In this document: positions 22,115 to 24,139 of the stretch, one piece after another
Layout of the letters: the number at the start of each line of letters is the position of its first letter
Position numbering within the stretch: position 1 is the stretch's first letter
Assembly: GCA_016868955.1 (NCBI GenBank)
Contig: VGFF01000017.1
Span: 1-24,139, forward strand
DNA length: 24,139 nucleotides
Source of the DNA: Armatimonadota bacterium
GTDB taxonomy: Bacteria; Sysuimicrobiota; Sysuimicrobiia; Sysuimicrobiales; VGFF01
Direction of reading: 5' to 3'
The notes under the pieces: model-generated
Told to the model about the DNA's origin: nothing
What the model saw: only the letters and a program-made list of their open reading frames with translations
The model's database searches: none
Position numbers and translations under genes: made by a program

Positions 22115-22621
22115 CGCCAGCCCCGTCGCATCCTTGATCCGGAGGTTGCCGCGGATCGAAGCCGCCACCTCCCGCCCCGCCGCCACCGTCTCCGGCAATC
22201 CGAGGATCTCCGTGGGCGTGAACTCGGCAGTCGGGAACTTCTCGGTCTCCAAAGTGTTGCGCCGGATGAAGTTGTCGCGCGTGCCGTTGTCCGACTGCAG
22301 CTTATTGACGTCGATCGTGATCGTGCCGATCCGCGTGTTACGGGGATTGGCACGGTCGAAGGCGATCTCGCCGCGCACGTCCCGCGTGGTGCCGACGGCG
22401 ACGTTGAACTGCATGTTGCGGAGAAACGTCTCCTGCACGTCGTAGCTTGCCGTCCACTCACCGGGGACGATCGTAAACCGCTCCACGGCCGGGCCGGCGC
22501 CGACGACCGAAATGCCCTGCGGCGCCTGCAACATCGCGATCGTCAAAATTATGCCAGCAAGGCTGACGAGAATGGTCGCGAAGAATCGGCGCGCGATCGT
22601 GCTTCGGGGCTGTACGGTCAT
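22085..22621 (-). CDS. YceI-like exported protein, C-terminally truncated by fusion to AHSA1 sequence
   Basis: ATG 22619-22621 with GGGAGG six bases upstream gives 178 residues; an earlier ATG at 22681 lies inside the terminator hairpin and is rejected. An N-terminal hydrophobic segment (F-F-A-T-I-L-V-S-L-A-G-I-I-L-T-I-A-M-L) serves as signal peptide or anchor. The YceI lipocalin-like domain follows: F-T-I-V-P-G-E-W-T-A-S-Y, G-E-I-A-F-D-R-A-N-P, T-I-D-V-N-K-L-Q-S-D-N-G, R-D-N-F-I-R, and F-P-T-A-E-F. YceI proteins bind polyprenoid or similar lipids in the periplasm. After G-N-L-R-I-K-D-A-T-G the last 40-50 residues of the family are missing and the sequence runs into A-T-F-A-A-T-P-R-Q-V, the start of an AHSA1 domain, then TAA. 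The protein may therefore be unstable. Confidence 0.78.
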   Translation of the reverse strand: MTVQPRSTIARRFFATILVSLAGIILTIAMLQAPQGISVVGAGPAVERFTIVPGEWTASYDVQETFLRNMQFNVAVGTTRDVRGEIAFDRANPRNTRIGTITIDVNKLQSDNGTRDNFIRRNTLETEKFPTAEFTPTEILGLPETVAAGREVAASIRGNLRIKDATGLATFAATPRQV

Positions 22622-22675
22622 CTGGGGCCTCCCGCTCGGTTGTCTCGACGGCCTGGGCTGGAACCGTCGTTGCGA

Positions 22676-22730
22676 AATCACAGAAACGCCCGGCGCCGGA
22701 TCCGTGCTGGCGCCGGGCGTTTCTGTGATT
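22676..22730. terminator. Strong terminator-like perfect inverted repeat
   Basis: A 22-base-pair perfect stem (22676-22697 with 22709-22730) surrounds an 11-base loop. The core is CGCCCGGCGCC and the outer arm is AATCACAGAAA/TTTCTGTGATT. It lies downstream of the amidohydrolase and just upstream of the YceI start, both on the minus strand, so it should end the amidohydrolase transcript. The A+T-rich outer arm could act in either direction. Confidence 0.7.
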
Positions 22731-22791
22731 AATGCGTAGCGGGACCTTGTAACGGCAATATCAGGGCAACGTAATTGTACTGATGCAGTTC

Positions 22792-22807
22792 CGGCCCCGG
22801 AGGGCCG
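22792..22807. terminator. Small hairpin just after the amidohydrolase stop codon
   Basis: CGGCCC and GGGCCG pair around CGGA, 7 bases beyond the stop on the minus strand. With no T-tract, it may be an accessory to the larger hairpin at 22676-22730. Confidence 0.3.
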
Positions 22808-22813
22808 CCTCGG

Positions 22814-24082
22814 CTACGCGACCAGCTTGTCGTCATCGACGAGCAGCGCTCCGTCGCGGAAGACGGCACGGACGTTCCAAGCATCGGAGATTTTCTTCGT
22901 TGGGTCACCCTTGACGATCGTGACGTCGGCGCGCTTCCCAGACTCCAACGTGCCGATCTTGTCGGCGAGCTGCAGGGCCTCGGCGGCGATGCGCGTGCCG
23001 GACTCCAACGACTGGACGGGCGTCGCTCCCGCTTCGCAGAACGTCTCCAGCGCTACGACGTACTCGCCATACGGCGTGAGGCTCCAGCCCGCATCCGTCG
23101 AGGCGACGATCCGTACGCCCATGTCCAGCATGCGGTTGAAGTTCTTGAACGTCGCTTCCTTCGCGCGCTCACGCAAATCCCAGTACTCGCGGTCCTCGTC
23201 GGACATCGCGTTACGATCGGCGCGCGCCTTCAATAGCGAACGGTAGTTCGCTGGGAACGTATGGCCGATATAGATCCCCTTCTTCGCGATATCCTCGGCG
23301 ATCTTGGGGTCGAAGAGGACCTTCCAGCCACCTTCCAGGAACGTGCAGTGCTCCATGCCATTGACGCCGGCGGAGGTGCAGCGGCGAATCGTTTCCACGG
23401 AGTTCGCATGTACGGTCACGTGCGTCTCATGATCCCGGGCTTCCGCGACCGCGGCAGCGATCTCTTGTTCGCTATAGGAAGGGATCCAACTGTGCGTTCT
23501 CGGCGTTCCACCGCCATTCGCGACCAATTTGAAGAAGTCCGCGCCCATTTTCCAGTGATTCCGGCAGGCACTCCGGACGGCCAGGGCACTGTCGGCCTCC
23601 GCGCCCATATAACCCATGTGCCCGCCCCGCTTCGTGATCGGCGCGGCGGCCGCAACGATGCGCGGACCGATCGTTTGCCCGGCATTTATAGCGTTCCGCA
23701 GGTCCAATACGGTCCGGCCGCGGCTGCCGACGTCTCGAACCGTCGTGACGCCGGATCTGAGCGCGCGCCGCGCGTTCGTCGCGGAGACGATCGCCAGCTC
23801 CACGTCGGACTTGGGAATGGTGAAAATGTGGGCTGGCGTTCCGTCTCCGGGCCAATTCAGGTGAACGTGAGTGTCGATGAAGCCCGGACAGATGGTGCAG
23901 CCCGGGTAATCGAAGGTCGAAACGTCCTTTCCCTCCGGTAGAGAAAGCGACCGGGCTGGCCCTACCCCAGTGACCTTCCCGCCCTCGACGATGACGACTC
24001 CGTCCTTGATCATGGCTTTCCCGGTCCCGTCCCACAGCTGCGGGCCCTTGATCACGACCGTCCTTGCCGTGCTCAAGCTCAC
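22814..24082 (-). CDS. Amidohydrolase family protein (imidazolonepropionase/prolidase-like)
   Basis: The 422-residue TIM-barrel metal hydrolase has an N-terminal beta-sandwich, the H-x-H motif in F-I-D-T-H-V-H-L, a probable carboxylated lysine in F-F-K-L-V-A-N-G-G, histidines in V-T-V-H-A-N-S and G-M-E-H-C-T-F, and the final aspartate in A-S-T-D-A-G-W. It ends with the sandwich strand G-K-R-A-D-V-T-I-V. The pattern is that of the subtype that hydrolyses Xaa-Pro or other C-terminal dipeptides and N-acyl amino acids. No signal peptide is visible, so it is cytosolic. The start given is GTG at 24080-24082; TTG at 24074-24076 has better spacing from GGGGGAG and may be the real one. The gene stands alone between its own terminator and the window edge and, like the long array, could act on peptides. 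Confidence 0.88.
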   Translation of the reverse strand: MSLSTARTVVIKGPQLWDGTGKAMIKDGVVIVEGGKVTGVGPARSLSLPEGKDVSTFDYPGCTICPGFIDTHVHLNWPGDGTPAHIFTIPKSDVELAIVSATNARRALRSGVTTVRDVGSRGRTVLDLRNAINAGQTIGPRIVAAAAPITKRGGHMGYMGAEADSALAVRSACRNHWKMGADFFKLVANGGGTPRTHSWIPSYSEQEIAAAVAEARDHETHVTVHANSVETIRRCTSAGVNGMEHCTFLEGGWKVLFDPKIAEDIAKKGIYIGHTFPANYRSLLKARADRNAMSDEDREYWDLRERAKEATFKNFNRMLDMGVRIVASTDAGWSLTPYGEYVVALETFCEAGATPVQSLESGTRIAAEALQLADKIGTLESGKRADVTIVKGDPTKKISDAWNVRAVFRDGALLVDDDKLVA

Positions 24083-24139
24083 TCCCCCTCGTGTCTCGGC
24101 CTCGAGAACTGCGCCGTCCTTGGGGAATTTGGGGACGCG
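24083..24139. other. Window edge, no gene seen
   Basis: The last bases hold only the ribosome binding site of the amidohydrolase (GGGGGAG) and A+T-poor leader; no coding frame could be recognised. Confidence 0.5.

Noticed and set aside
22622..22681. Upstream start for the YceI gene at 22681
   Set aside because: It lies inside the 22676-22730 hairpin, while ATG 22621 has GGGAGG at proper spacing and leads directly into a signal-like segment.
1..24139. tRNA, rRNA, CRISPR arrays, phage genes, toxin-antitoxin or known defence systems
   Set aside because: No cloverleaf, rRNA-like stretch, regularly spaced direct repeats or matching protein motifs were seen on either strand.

Overview
The window is about two thirds G+C by eye, densely coded, and has strong GGAGG-type ribosome binding sites. 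It has no rRNA, tRNA, CRISPR array or phage module. Exported solute-binding proteins, a YceI-type exported protein and many paralogous hydrolases suggest a free-living heterotrophic bacterium, probably an uncultured soil, sediment or water lineage. The phylum cannot be assigned from this sequence alone. An in-frame UGA at a classical selenocysteine site suggests the host has selenocysteine machinery, which would have to lie outside the window.

Layout. (a) 1-1500 is a worn flank. It holds the start of a small membrane protein (minus strand), an XRE/MmyB-type regulator broken by a one-base deletion, a remnant of a short-chain dehydrogenase, and a truncated LysE-type exporter that ends in an IS-like terminus. 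(b) 1522-19198 is one long minus-strand array of fifteen genes with short gaps or overlaps, read from high to low coordinates. They are: a class I/II aminotransferase-fold protein without the PLP lysine; an intact aminotransferase coupled to it by a 4-base overlap; a D-2-hydroxyacid dehydrogenase; an M55 D-aminopeptidase; an S9 serine peptidase; an M14/AstE-like hydrolase with zinc ligands; a second M14 protein lacking key residues; two paralogous family-5 solute-binding proteins; DppB and DppC permeases; a DegT-type aminotransferase; an M24/creatinase-fold protein with altered metal ligands; a SelW-like (Rdx) selenoprotein; and an MmgE/PrpD protein. (c) 19199-19501 is the probable control region. 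(d) 19502-24139 holds a 56-residue zinc-ribbon protein, a NYN-LOTUS protein, a broken triple-PAS protein, a YceI protein fused in frame to the remains of an AHSA1/SRPBCC gene, and an intact amidohydrolase.

How the genes could work together (inference). The array resembles an enlarged Bacillus dppABCDE system: uptake of a peptide or modified amino acid, hydrolysis by M55, S9, M14 and M24-fold enzymes, then transamination and reduction of the 2-oxo acid by the D-2-hydroxyacid dehydrogenase. The ABC ATPase genes are missing, so the permeases must use ATPases encoded elsewhere.

Most notable points. First, the SelW-like gene has its UGA exactly at the U of a C-V-P-U motif, with a possible bacterial SECIS hairpin just downstream; a standard annotation would miss or truncate it. 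Second, two enzyme families occur as one intact copy beside one copy stripped of catalytic residues, and a third enzyme has replaced most metal ligands. Third, broken genes are frequent in both flanks but absent from the 17.7 kb array, which argues that the array is under selection.
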